Source: Actinomadura spongiicola
GTDB lineage: Bacteria; Actinomycetota; Actinomycetes; Streptosporangiales; Streptosporangiaceae
DNA length: 64,000 nucleotides
Assembly (NCBI RefSeq): GCF_003432485.1
Contig: NZ_QVNQ01000003.1
Location: 124,001-188,000 of the forward strand
Direction: 5' to 3'
Positions 7,305 through 15,247 of this stretch are shown piece after piece. The notes beneath the pieces were generated by a model. That model ran no database searches, was not told the origin of the DNA, and saw nothing but the letters and a program-made list of their open reading frames with translations. Every line of letters begins with the position of its first letter. Position 1 is the first letter of the stretch. A program made the translations under genes and the position numbers.

Positions 7305-8476
7305 TTGCCCTCCTCCCGTGTCTCCACCGGGCCGGGGCCGTCATGTTCCGGTACGGCGACCTCGGCTCCCAGGCTGCCCATGCCGCCGGTGCCCTCGGCC
7401 AGTTCGGCCTTGCGCTGCCGGGACGGCCACAGCCCCTCCGGACGGAAGATCATCATGACCACCAGTGCCGCACCGAAGATCAGCATCCGGTAGTCCTTCA
7501 ACTCCCGGAACCGCTCCGGCAGCCAGGCCAGCAGCGCGGCGCCCAGCATCACGCCGGGCAGGTTGCCCGAACCGCCCAGGACCACACCGGCCAGGATCAG
7601 CGCCGACACGATGAACTCGAAGTTCAGCGGGGTGATGGACGTCTGCTGCGAGGCGTAGACCACGCCGCCGCTGCCGCCGATCGCGGCGCCGATGGCGAAC
7701 GCCGCCAGCTTGAACTTGAACGTCGGCACGCCCATGAGCTCCGCCGCGTCCTCGTCCTCGCGGATCGACGCCCACGCGCGGCCCACCCGCGACCGCTCCA
7801 GCCGCTTCACGAAGATGATCGAGACGATGATGAACAGCAGGAGCAGGTAGTAGTACGGACGGGCGTCCAGCAGGCCGTACTTCAGCGGCTGCACGCCGAG
7901 GATCTCCCACTCCGACAGCGACGGCGGGTGCGGGATGCCCTGCACACCGCGCGGTCCGTTCACGTAGTCGCTGTTGTTCGCGGTCCGTTTGACGATCTCA
8001 CCGAAGCCGAGCGTGACGATCGCCAGATAGTCGCCGCGCAGCCGCAGTGTCGGCGCACCGAGGATCACCCCGGCCAGCGCGGAGAACGCGATCGCCAGGA
8101 CCAGCGACTCCCAGAACGTCCAATGGTACTTGGTCGCGAAGATCGCCATCGTGTAGGCGCCGACCGCGTAGAAGGCCACGTATCCGAGGTCGAGCAGGCC
8201 GGCCATGCCGACCACGACGTTCAGGCCGATCGCGAGCAACACGTAGATCGCGATCTGGGTGCTCAGCATCCCGGGCCAGTCGACGCCGCTCGGCGCCATG
8301 AACGAGCCGATCGACTCGCTCGGCAGGAGCAGCCCGCCGATGATGAGCAGGCCGTACACGATCCAGCGCACCGCGGCCGGGGCGCCGGCCCAGGCGTCGC
8401 GGAGCGGATCGAGGGAGAGCCTGTCGCGGACCTGGCCGAGGCCGCCGTTTCCGTTTCCGTTCTTCGTGAGGTTCAT
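7301..8476 (-). CDS. livM: Branched-chain amino-acid ABC transporter, permease LivM
   Basis: 391 residues with about ten hydrophobic segments. The LivM hallmark run GLNVVVGMAGLLDLGYVAFYAVGAY is near residues 85-109, and the EAA-type loop GRAWASIREDEDAAELMG near 232-249. It forms the membrane channel with LivH. The N-terminal ~45 residues are polar and variable, and the C-terminus carries a ~45-residue charged cytoplasmic tail. Its start overlaps the livH stop by four bases and its stop overlaps the livG start, so the three are translationally coupled. Confidence 0.93.
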   Translation of the reverse strand: MNLTKNGNGNGGLGQVRDRLSLDPLRDAWAGAPAAVRWIVYGLLIIGGLLLPSESIGSFMAPSGVDWPGMLSTQIAIYVLLAIGLNVVVGMAGLLDLGYVAFYAVGAYTMAIFATKYHWTFWESLVLAIAFSALAGVILGAPTLRLRGDYLAIVTLGFGEIVKRTANNSDYVNGPRGVQGIPHPPSLSEWEILGVQPLKYGLLDARPYYYLLLLFIIVSIIFVKRLERSRVGRAWASIREDEDAAELMGVPTFKFKLAAFAIGAAIGGSGGVVYASQQTSITPLNFEFIVSALILAGVVLGGSGNLPGVMLGAALLAWLPERFRELKDYRMLIFGAALVVMMIFRPEGLWPSRQRKAELAEGTGGMGSLGAEVAVPEHDGPGPVETREEGK

Positions 8477-9438
8477 GCGCGCGCCCGCTGGAGAGATTCA
8501 CCGAGAATGCCGGTGGGACGGAACATCAGGACGAGGATCAGCAGGGTGAACGCGACGACGTCCCGCCACTGAGATCCGAAGATGCTCGACCCGTACATCT
8601 CCAGCAGCCCCAGGGTGAAGCCGCCGGCCAGCGCGCCGCGGATGTTGCCGATGCCGCCGAGCACCGCCGCGGTGAAGGCCTTGATGCCGAGCAGGAATCC
8701 GACGAAGTAGTTCGTGGTCTCGAACCGCAGGAAGTACAGCGCGGCGGCGACGCCCGCCATGATGCCGCCGACGAGGAACGTCGCCGACACCACCCGGTCG
8801 ATGTTGACGCCCATCAGGACCGCGGTCTCCGGGTCCTGCGCCGTCGAGCGGATTCCGCGGCCGAGCCTCGTCCGGTTCACGAACTGGTCCAGCGCGACCA
8901 TCATCAGCACCGCGCCGACGAAGATGATCAGTTGATCGTTGCGGATCACGATCCCGCCGGTGTCGACGACGTTCGACAGATCCTTGAAGTGCTCGTTGAC
9001 GTCGAGCTTGCCCCCCTCCTTCGAGGTCCCGAAGATCCAGCGAACGCCCACCGTGCCCATCAGCTGCTGGATGAAGATCGACGCGCCGATCGCGGAGATC
9101 AGCGCCGCGAGCCGGGACGCGCCTTTCTTGCGCAGCGGCCGGTACGCGGTCGCCTCCAGCAGCATCGCGCCGCCGCCCGCGACGGTGCCGGCCACCACGG
9201 CCATCAGCACCACGACGCCGATGAGGGCGAAACCCCCCACGTCGGACACGCCCATGGACCGCGCGGTCCACAGCGCGGCGAACGTACCGACCATGAAGAT
9301 GTCGGCATGCGCGAAATTGATCAGCCTGAGCACGCCGTAGACCATCGTGTAGCCGAGCGCCAAAAGCGCGTAGATCGCGCCTAGCGCCAGCCCGTCGATG
9401 GTCGACGGCCAGAATTGATTGATGAAGTCGTCGAGCAC
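8473..9438 (-). CDS. livH: Branched-chain amino-acid ABC transporter, permease LivH
   Basis: 321 residues, about eight membrane segments. The N-terminal motif GLALGAIYALLALGYTMVYG and the EAA-like loop TRLGRGIRSTAQDPETAVLMG identify LivH. It pairs with LivM. The start codon is GTG. It lies 109 bases after livK, with a strong hairpin between them, so expression relative to the binding protein is probably reduced. Confidence 0.93.
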   Translation of the reverse strand: MLDDFINQFWPSTIDGLALGAIYALLALGYTMVYGVLRLINFAHADIFMVGTFAALWTARSMGVSDVGGFALIGVVVLMAVVAGTVAGGGAMLLEATAYRPLRKKGASRLAALISAIGASIFIQQLMGTVGVRWIFGTSKEGGKLDVNEHFKDLSNVVDTGGIVIRNDQLIIFVGAVLMMVALDQFVNRTRLGRGIRSTAQDPETAVLMGVNIDRVVSATFLVGGIMAGVAAALYFLRFETTNYFVGFLLGIKAFTAAVLGGIGNIRGALAGGFTLGLLEMYGSSIFGSQWRDVVAFTLLILVLMFRPTGILGESLQRARA

Positions 9439-9458
9439 CTTCGGTCGCCTTCGTCAAA

Positions 9459-9488
9459 GGAGCGGGAGCGCTGTAGCGCTCCCGCTCC
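9459..9488 (-). terminator. Intercistronic hairpin between livK and livH
   Basis: GGAGCGGGAGCGC (9459-9471) pairs perfectly with GCGCTCCCGCTCC (9476-9488) around a four-base TGTA loop. Lying just after the binding-protein gene inside the operon, it is well placed to stabilise the livK mRNA end or to terminate partly. Either would give the usual excess of binding protein over permease. This function is inferred. Confidence 0.75.
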
Positions 9489-9547
9489 CGCGCCATCAAG
9501 GGCCCCCGGAACGGGGGACGGTCAGGTCTGTACTGGCGTGGTGACGC

Positions 9548-10744
9548 CTACGAGACCTTCGCTTCGTTGCTGTTTCCGAGGAGGGGGATCGTGTTGCCCT
9601 TCACCTCGTAGATGAAGATGTCCTGCGCCGCGAGCTCACCCTTGTCGTCGAACTTGATCGGCTTCCCGACACCCTGGGCGTTCAGCGTCTTCAGGAAGTT
9701 GTTGATCGCCTCCGGCTCGGTGTGGCCCGCCTTGACCGCCTCGATGAAGGCCGTCGCGGCGTCGTAGCCCTCCGTCGAGTAGATCGCGACCTCGGAACCG
9801 AACTTGGTCTTGTAGTCGGTCGCGAACTTCTTGGCCTTCTCGTTGGTCTTGCCCTCGGCGTCGATGAGGCAGCCGCAGCTCAGCAGCGCGCCCTGCGCGT
9901 TCTCCTGGCCGGCGCCCTCGATCAGCCCGGCGGCGAGCGAGCCGTCGCCCGACATCATCTTGCCCTTGTAGCCGCCCTCGCGGAGCTGCTTGAAGAGCCG
10001 TCCCGCCACCGCGTAGTAACCACCGAAGTACACCGCGTCGGGCTTGAACTGGTTGATCTTGTTGACGGTCGAGGAGTAGTCCGTGGCCTTGTCGTCCACC
10101 GCGTCCGTCTGGGTCTGGGCTCCCTTGCCGCCGGCCGCCTTCGCGATGGCGTCGGTGAGGCCCTTGCCGTAGGCCTGGTTGTCGGACACCAGGTACAGCT
10201 TCTTCGCCTTGACCGAGTTCACCAGGAAGTTCGCGGCGCCGTCACTCTGCACGGCGTCGTCGGCGACCACGCGGTGCCAGTACTTCCAGCCCTTCTCGGC
10301 CAGCGTGATGCTCGTCGCGGACGGCGACACGCTCGGGACCTTGGCCTCTTCCAGGATCGGACCGACGCTCTCGGACTCACCGGAGAAGGCGGGCCCGATC
10401 AAACCAACGATCTTGTCGTCCTTGACCGCGCCCTGCGCCAGGGGCGTCGCCTGCTCCGCCTTGCCCTGGCTGTCATATGTCTTAAACTTGATCTTGACCT
10501 TGGGGTTGGTCGCGTTGTACTGCTCGATGGCCAGCTGCGCGCCCTGCTTGGGCGGGATCACCAGACCCGAGTTCTCACCGGTCAGGTCGCCCATGAACCC
10601 GATCGTGACCTCGTCACCGCCGCCGCCGCTACCCCCGTCGTCATCGCCACCGCAGGCCACGGCGCTGAGTGCGAGCGTCACGCCCATCACCACCGCGCCG
10701 GTGATCCTCATCTTGTTGCGCCGCAAGGTGCCCAACCTTTCCAT
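9548..10744 (-). CDS. livK: Branched-chain amino-acid ABC transporter, substrate-binding lipoprotein LivK
   Basis: About 398 residues from the ATG at 10744. The signal peptide ends in the lipobox LSAVAC, followed by a Gly/Asp linker and the periplasmic-binding-protein type I fold (VTIGFMGDLTGENSGL, then PPKQGAQLAIEQYN, and GLIGPAFSGES). It binds the amino acid outside the membrane and delivers it to LivHM. The start is uncertain. An ATG 11 codons later (10711) and a TTG at 10726 preceded by AAAGG also give good signal peptides, and the frame stays open up to 10837. It is first in the operon, with putative regulatory sites upstream. Confidence 0.92.
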   Translation of the reverse strand: MERLGTLRRNKMRITGAVVMGVTLALSAVACGGDDDGGSGGGGDEVTIGFMGDLTGENSGLVIPPKQGAQLAIEQYNATNPKVKIKFKTYDSQGKAEQATPLAQGAVKDDKIVGLIGPAFSGESESVGPILEEAKVPSVSPSATSITLAEKGWKYWHRVVADDAVQSDGAANFLVNSVKAKKLYLVSDNQAYGKGLTDAIAKAAGGKGAQTQTDAVDDKATDYSSTVNKINQFKPDAVYFGGYYAVAGRLFKQLREGGYKGKMMSGDGSLAAGLIEGAGQENAQGALLSCGCLIDAEGKTNEKAKKFATDYKTKFGSEVAIYSTEGYDAATAFIEAVKAGHTEPEAINNFLKTLNAQGVGKPIKFDDKGELAAQDIFIYEVKGNTIPLLGNSNEAKVS

Positions 10745-10875
10745 CCGGATCCAGGAGAGGATCGGGTACGAGTCGTGCCCCGACGCCGACTCTCGGTTGG
10801 AGGAATCGGTCAACCGGGGACCAGGTATGTCGTACACCGTCGACCCGCCCCAGAACAGGACCCTCGGATAGAAGG

Positions 10876-10891
10876 GTTACTCGTTCGTTAC
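10876..10891 (-). promoter_or_regulatory. Possible GlnR-type box upstream of livK
   Basis: On the minus strand this reads GTAAC-GAACGA-GTAAC, two GnAAC half-sites spaced by six. That matches the GnAAC-n6-GnAAC pattern described for actinobacterial GlnR, the global nitrogen regulator. It sits about 130 bases before the livK start. The match is by eye; binding is inferred. Confidence 0.4.
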
Positions 10892-10928
10892 GACCCCGTG
10901 CTCATCCGATACCGGGCATTGCCAGGCA

Positions 10929-10947
10929 TGATTACTCTACGTAATCA
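10929..10947. promoter_or_regulatory. Palindromic operator-like site upstream of livK
   Basis: TGATTAC-TCTAC-GTAATCA is a perfect 7-bp inverted repeat with a five-base centre, and is strikingly AT-rich for this genome. It lies between livK and the next minus-strand gene and looks like a dimeric repressor or activator site. The regulator is unknown. Confidence 0.5.
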
Positions 10948-11012
10948 ACCAGGTCCAGTCCGAATCTTTCGGTTTGACTCTTGACAACGTGATGAATGGC
11001 AGGGTTGAAACG

Positions 11013-11654
11013 TCAACTCGCGGGCGGCTCGTCCGGCCCCTGCGGCCCCGTCCCGGAGCCCCGCGACTCGCCTCCCGCGGCCCCCGCCACGACCGCCTCC
11101 GCGACGGCCCGCATCGTGAGCCGCCGGTCCATGGACGTCTTCTGGATCCACCGGAACGCGTCCGGCTCCGACCACCCGTGCGCCTGCTGCAACAGCCCCT
11201 TGGCGCGGTCGACCACCTTGCGGGTCTCCAGGCGTTCCTGCAGGCCTGCGACCTCCGCCTCCAGCGCCCGCAGCTCGGTGTACCGGCTGACGGCCATCTC
11301 GATCGCCGGCGCGAGGTCGGTCTTGGAGAACGGCTTGACGAGGTAGGCCATCGCGCCCGCCTCCGTGGCACGCTGGACGAGTTCGCGCTGGGAGAACGCG
11401 GTGAGGATCACCACCGGCGCGATCCGCTCCGCCGAGATCCGCTCCGCCGCCGAGATGCCGTCCAGCACCGGCATCTTGACATCGAGGATCACCAGGTCGG
11501 GACGCAGCTCACCGGCCAGCCGCACGGCCGCCTCACCGTCCCCGGCCTCTCCGACGACCTCGTATCCGTCCTCCTGAAGCATCTCCTTCAGGTCCAGCCG
11601 GATCAGGGCCTCGTCTTCCGCGATCACCACTCGCCGAGCGCTCTCCACGCCCAC
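11013..11654 (-). CDS. pdtaR: ANTAR-domain response regulator (PdtaR-like)
   Basis: 213 residues. The receiver domain covers about 8-125 with acidic pocket EDEA, phospho-acceptor Asp in LVILDVKMP, Thr in ILTAF, and Lys in LVKPFS. A short coiled coil follows, then an ANTAR RNA-binding domain (about 142-190: RKVVDRAKGLLQQAHGWSE, then AFRWIQKTSM). ANTAR regulators bind paired hairpins in mRNA leaders and act by antitermination. The mycobacterial orthologue Rv1626/PdtaR sits in the same polA-to-pyk neighbourhood. The C-terminal ~20 residues are low complexity. No kinase gene is adjacent. The GTG start is not certain; a second GTG lies two codons later. Confidence 0.9.
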   Translation of the reverse strand: MGVESARRVVIAEDEALIRLDLKEMLQEDGYEVVGEAGDGEAAVRLAGELRPDLVILDVKMPVLDGISAAERISAERIAPVVILTAFSQRELVQRATEAGAMAYLVKPFSKTDLAPAIEMAVSRYTELRALEAEVAGLQERLETRKVVDRAKGLLQQAHGWSEPDAFRWIQKTSMDRRLTMRAVAEAVVAGAAGGESRGSGTGPQGPDEPPAS

Positions 11655-11712
11655 GAGCCTACCGAAACCCGCTACCCTGTCCTGTGCCGCCCCTGCCAGG
11701 GCACCGCCCAGC

Positions 11713-11718
11713 TATCAT
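11713..11718 (+). promoter_or_regulatory. Likely -10 of the tRNA gene
   Basis: TATCAT lies 29 bases before the mature tRNA 5' end, in the gap divergent from the ANTAR gene. No clear -35 is seen. Confidence 0.4.
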
Positions 11719-11747
11719 CGCCTCGTCGTCCGCTTTCACCGGACCAA

Positions 11748-11820
11748 GCCCCGATATCCCAACGGCAGAGGAAATGGTCTCAAACACCATCTAGTGTGGG
11801 TTCGAATCCCACTCGGGGCA
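11748..11820 (+). tRNA. tRNA-Leu (anticodon CAA) with short variable loop
   Basis: 73 nt folding as a full cloverleaf. Acceptor GCCCCGA/TCGGGGC with discriminator A; three-bp D stem TCC/GGA; D loop with GG; anticodon stem ATGGT/ACCAT with loop CTCAAAC (CAA); T arm GTGGG-TTCGAAT-CCCAC. CCA is not encoded. CAA would read the Leu codon TTG. The variable region is only five bases (CTAGT), whereas bacterial tRNA-Leu normally has a long extra arm, so the aminoacylation identity is not assured. It stands between the ANTAR regulator and pyk. Confidence 0.88.
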
Positions 11821-11828
11821 CACCTCAC

Positions 11829-11860
11829 GAAGCCGCCGCCCGGCGAAAGGCGGCGGCTTC
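11829..11860 (+). terminator. Terminator of the tRNA transcript
   Basis: A perfect 12-bp stem GAAGCCGCCGCC / GGCGGCGGCTTC with an eight-base loop starts eight bases after the tRNA, followed by GACGCTTCTTC. Confidence 0.85.
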
Positions 11861-12037
11861 GACGCTTCTTCACCCCTCACGCGTCCGTCGAACGGCCCCG
11901 GACGGACGACGAGCGCCTCGCGGACAGCGAATTATCGACGGTCGTCCACGCCACCGCGCGCACGTTTCCGGAGTGACGTGCAAATGAGATCGGTTAGTGA
12001 TCCAGCGCCTCGAACCAGCGGCGCCGGTCTGAGACCG

Positions 12038-12069
12038 GGGCACCGCGCGGGTGCGGTCGCGCGGTGCCC
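12038..12069 (-). terminator. Terminator of pyk
   Basis: A perfect 12-bp stem GGGCACCGCGCG / CGCGCGGTGCCC with an eight-base loop lies 22 bases beyond the pyk stop on the minus strand. It has no T-run, which is usual for actinomycete terminators. Confidence 0.75.
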
Positions 12070-12091
12070 GGCGGGCCGCCCGGGGCGCCGG

Positions 12092-13528
12092 TCAGTGCTG
12101 GACGGCGATGGCGTCGCCGATGGCGTGAACGCGGAGCGCGTTGGTGGAGCCGGGGGTTCCGGGGGGCGAACCGGCGACGACGACGACCTTGTCGCCCTTC
12201 TGGCAGCGGCCGAGTTCGAGGAGGGCCTGTTCCACCTGGGCGAACATGGCGTCGGTGTGGTCGGCGTGCGGGACGACGAAGGTCTCGACGCCCCACACGT
12301 GGGCGAGGCGTCCCCGGACGGCGGGCACGGACGTGAAGGCGAGCAGCGGGATCGGCGACCGGTAGCGGGACAGGCGCCGGGCGGTCTCCCCCGACATCGT
12401 GAACGCGGCGAGCGCCTCGGCGCGGACGATGGCGCCGACCTCGGCGGCGGCGCGGGCGATGGCCCCACCGACCGTCTCGGGCATGCGCTCCAGGGTGTGG
12501 GTGGCCTGGAGGGCGGCCTCCTCCGCGGTCTGCACGATCCGGCTCATGGTCAGCACCGACTCGACGGGATACTGACCGACGCTGGTCTCGCCGGAGAGCA
12601 TCACGGCGTCGGCGCCCTCGAAGACGGCGTTGGCGACGTCGGAGGTCTCGGCGCGGGTGGGCCGCGGCGCGGAGATCATCGATTCGAGCATCTGGGTGGC
12701 GACGATGACCGGGCGGGCCTTCTCGCGGCAGAGCTCGATGGCGCGCTTCTGGACGATCGGGACCTGCTCCAGGGGCAGTTCGACGCCGAGGTCGCCGCGG
12801 GCGACCATGATGCCGTCGAAGGCGGCGACGATCTCGGGAAGCCGCTCGACCGCCTGCGGCTTCTCGATCTTGCCGATGAGGGGGACGCGCACGCCCTCCT
12901 CCTCCATGATCTGGTAGCAGATGTCGGCGTCGGCGGGGGTGCGGACGAACGACAGGGCGACCAGGTCGACGCCGAGGCGCAGCGCCCAGCGCAGGTCCCG
13001 TTCGTCCTTGTCGGTGAGGGCGGGAACGCTCACCGGGACGCCGGGAAGGTTGAGGCCCTTGTTGTCGGAGACCATGCCCCCGACGGTGACGGTGGTGTGG
13101 ACGCGGGCGCCGTCGACGCCGGTGACCTCCAGGGCGACACGGCCGTCGTCGATGAGGACGGTGTCGCCGGGGCTGACATCGCCGGGCAGGCCCTGGTAGG
13201 TGGTGGAGACCTCGCGCCGGGTGCCGGGAACGTCGTCGGTGGTGATGGTGAACGCGTCGCCGAGGGTGAGGCGCACGGGGCCGTCGGGGAAGCGCCCGAT
13301 GCGGATCTTGGGACCCTGCAGGTCCGCGAGGATGCCGACGCCGCGTCCGGTGGCGTCGGCGGCGGCCCGGACCCGGTGGTAGACCTCCTCGTGGACGGCA
13401 TGGTCGCCGTGGCTCATATTGAGGCGCGCGACGTCGATGCCGGCCTCGACGAGGGCCTGGATCTGCTCGGTGCTGGAGCAGGCGGGGCCGATGGTGCTGA
13501 CTATCTTCGCTCGACGGTTCACGTGCAC
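12092..13528 (-). CDS. pyk: Pyruvate kinase
   Basis: 478 residues, full length. It converts phosphoenolpyruvate and ADP to pyruvate and ATP at the end of glycolysis. Signature elements are RRAKIVSTIGPAC at the N-terminus, LNMSHGDH, the active-site Lys region PLIGKIEKPQAV, MVARGDLGVELP, and ATQMLESMI. The C-terminal allosteric domain ends with VVVVAGSPPGTPGSTN. The GTG at 13528 or the one two codons later could be the start. A small inverted repeat, TACCT-6-AGGTA (13542-13557), lies just upstream and may be regulatory. Confidence 0.96.
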   Translation of the reverse strand: MHVNRRAKIVSTIGPACSSTEQIQALVEAGIDVARLNMSHGDHAVHEEVYHRVRAAADATGRGVGILADLQGPKIRIGRFPDGPVRLTLGDAFTITTDDVPGTRREVSTTYQGLPGDVSPGDTVLIDDGRVALEVTGVDGARVHTTVTVGGMVSDNKGLNLPGVPVSVPALTDKDERDLRWALRLGVDLVALSFVRTPADADICYQIMEEEGVRVPLIGKIEKPQAVERLPEIVAAFDGIMVARGDLGVELPLEQVPIVQKRAIELCREKARPVIVATQMLESMISAPRPTRAETSDVANAVFEGADAVMLSGETSVGQYPVESVLTMSRIVQTAEEAALQATHTLERMPETVGGAIARAAAEVGAIVRAEALAAFTMSGETARRLSRYRSPIPLLAFTSVPAVRGRLAHVWGVETFVVPHADHTDAMFAQVEQALLELGRCQKGDKVVVVAGSPPGTPGSTNALRVHAIGDAIAVQH

Positions 13529-13629
13529 AACCGTACTTAGTTACCTGCGGGTAGGTATGTTCATGCAGGATATGGTCGTTTGGGGTTCACCGAGTGGTCT
13601 AGCTCAAGGTCTAGACCACAGGGGGCCGG

Positions 13630-14178
13630 TCAGCGTTTGAACGCCTCGACGGCGGCCTGGCAGAACGCCTTGAGATCGTCGGGCTTGCGGCTGCTGACCA
13701 GGACGTTGGGCCCGTCCTCGCAGATCCGCACCTCCTCGTCCACCCAGGTGGCCCCGGCGTTGCGCAGGTCCGTCCGGAGGCTCGGCCACGAGGTGACGGT
13801 GCGGCCCCGGACCACGTCCGCCTCGATGAGCGTCCACGGGCCGTGGCAGATGACCGCGACGGGCTTGCCCGCGTCGAAGAACGCCTTGACGAACGCGACC
13901 GCGTCCGGGTCCGTGCGCAGGAAGTCGGGGTTGGCGACGCCGCCGGGCAGTGCGAGCGCGTCGAACGCGCCGGGATCGGACTCGGCGACCGTGGCGTCCA
14001 CGGGAAAGGTGTCGGCCCGGTCGAGGTGGTCGAACGCCCGGATCTCCCCGGACGCGGTGGAGATCAGCCGGGGCGTCCCGCCGGCCTGCTCGACGGCCGT
14101 CCAGGGTTCGGTCAGCTCGACCTGCTCGGTGCCCTCGGGTGCGCAGAGGAAGGCGATTGGTCCTGCCCTGGAGATCAT
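13630..14178 (-). CDS. DJ-1/PfpI family protein, probably frameshifted at its 5' end
   Basis: The open frame encodes a class-I-glutamine-amidotransferase-like DJ-1/PfpI protein (about 182 residues) with the nucleophile elbow AVICHGPWTL, GGVANPDFLR and VSSRKPDDL. Relatives act as glyoxalases/deglycases or proteases under stress. The best ribosome site (AGGAG) is seven bases before an ATG at 14188. That ATG starts MPNNDLQGRT in another frame, which should continue as IAFLCAPEG but does so only after a one-base slip near 14157 (ACCAATCGCC instead of ACCATCGCC). As it stands, translation could begin at the ATG at 14178 (MISRAGPIAFLC), which has no ribosome site at normal distance. It is divergent from an AraC gene. 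Confidence 0.8.
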   Translation of the reverse strand: MISRAGPIAFLCAPEGTEQVELTEPWTAVEQAGGTPRLISTASGEIRAFDHLDRADTFPVDATVAESDPGAFDALALPGGVANPDFLRTDPDAVAFVKAFFDAGKPVAVICHGPWTLIEADVVRGRTVTSWPSLRTDLRNAGATWVDEEVRICEDGPNVLVSSRKPDDLKAFCQAAVEAFKR

Positions 14179-14256
14179 TGTTCGGCATGGTCGTTCTCCT
14201 GTTCGGAAGGGGTCCTCCGTGGCCCTGCCCGCGAGCGCGGGTGATATGCAGGAGAG

Positions 14257-14955
14257 GTGAAGGCGACGGGCTCTGTTCGGCCGAGTTATCGCGAGTATCC
14301 GGCGCCGGGGCTGGCGTGCTCGTGGACGGCGACGCTGCCGCGGGACGCCGAGCCGTTCACGCAGCGCGTCGTGCCCGACGGGTGCGTGGACCTGATGTGG
14401 TCGGCGTCGGGAATCCTGGTCGCGGGTCCGGACACCGGGCCGATCCCGGCGGTGATGGAGCCGGGCGACGCGGTGACGGCGGTGCGGTTCGCGCCCGGGA
14501 CGGCGCCGCCGGTGCTGGGCGTCCCCGCGGACGCGATCCGCGACGGGCGGCTGCCGCTGCGGGACCTGTGGGGCGGGGAGGCCGACCGGCTGGCGGAGAC
14601 CGTCGGCGCGGCGCGCGACCCCCGTGCGGCACTGGTCGCGGCGGTCCGCGAGCGGATGCGGCCCCCGGATCCGCTCGTCCCGGCGGTGGTGTCCGGGCTC
14701 GAAGACCGTTCGGTGCGGGACGTGGCGGACGGCCTCGGCATCAGCGAGCGACAGCTCCGGCGACGTTCCCTCGCGGCGTTCGGTTACGGACCGAAGACGC
14801 TCCAGCGGGTACTGCGATTCCAACGGGCGCTGAGGCTGGCCCGCGCAGGCGAGCCGCTGGCGGGCGCTGCGTTCGCGGCGGGCTACGCCGACCAGGCGCA
14901 TTTCGCACACGAGGTCCGCGCACTGGCGGGCGAACCCGCCCGAAACCTGCTGTGA
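14257..14955 (+). CDS. AraC family transcriptional regulator
   Basis: 232 residues. The N-terminal ~120 residues match the small beta-rich domain seen in this AraC subgroup (RVVPDGCVDLMW near 37-48; VRFAPGTAPPVLGVP). The C-terminal AraC-type double helix-turn-helix includes SVRDVADGLGISERQLRR and FAAGYADQAHFAHEVRAL. The GTG start has AGGAG immediately upstream. Its divergence from the DJ-1/PfpI gene suggests it controls that gene, though this is inferred. Confidence 0.85.
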   Translation: MKATGSVRPSYREYPAPGLACSWTATLPRDAEPFTQRVVPDGCVDLMWSASGILVAGPDTGPIPAVMEPGDAVTAVRFAPGTAPPVLGVPADAIRDGRLPLRDLWGGEADRLAETVGAARDPRAALVAAVRERMRPPDPLVPAVVSGLEDRSVRDVADGLGISERQLRRRSLAAFGYGPKTLQRVLRFQRALRLARAGEPLAGAAFAAGYADQAHFAHEVRALAGEPARNLL

Positions 14956-15247
14956 GCTGTACTTATTGCAGGCACGGCCCACTTCGCTCGCCTAGCGGCT
15001 CGCTACGTGACCGTCCCTGGGCGAACGCGCATCGCTTCGCGATCCGCCCGGTTCCGCTCGCCTCCGGCATCGCTGCACCGGGCGGGTCACGCGTTCGCGT
15101 GCGGGCTGAGGCCGTTGCGTTTTGCAGGTCCGGCCCTCCCCGCTTGCCTTGCGGCTCGCTTCGTGAACGTGTCTGGGGGAACGCGGTATCGCTTCGCGAT
15201 CCGGTCGGTTTCGCTTGCGACGGGCGGGTGTGCGGTCGCGTGCCTGG
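14956..15247. repeat. 292-base non-coding gap with two direct repeats (~125 nt each)
   Basis: Two related units lie head to tail at about 14966-15100 and 15122-15241. Both begin TTGCAGG.. and share GCCT(A/T)GCGGCTCGCT, GGCGAACGCG or GGGGAACGCG, the hairpin ATCGC-TTC-GCGAT, and an ending (A/G)CG(G/T)TCGCG-like block. The 15-mer GCCTTGCGGCTCGCT of the second unit also occurs in the reverse complement of the ~150-nt repeat at 1292, so the two families may be related. The gap separates converging genes. Confidence 0.75.

Noticed and set aside
12038..12091. Possible small RNA after pyk
   Set aside because: A plain terminator hairpin explains the structure; no promoter-like element is seen.
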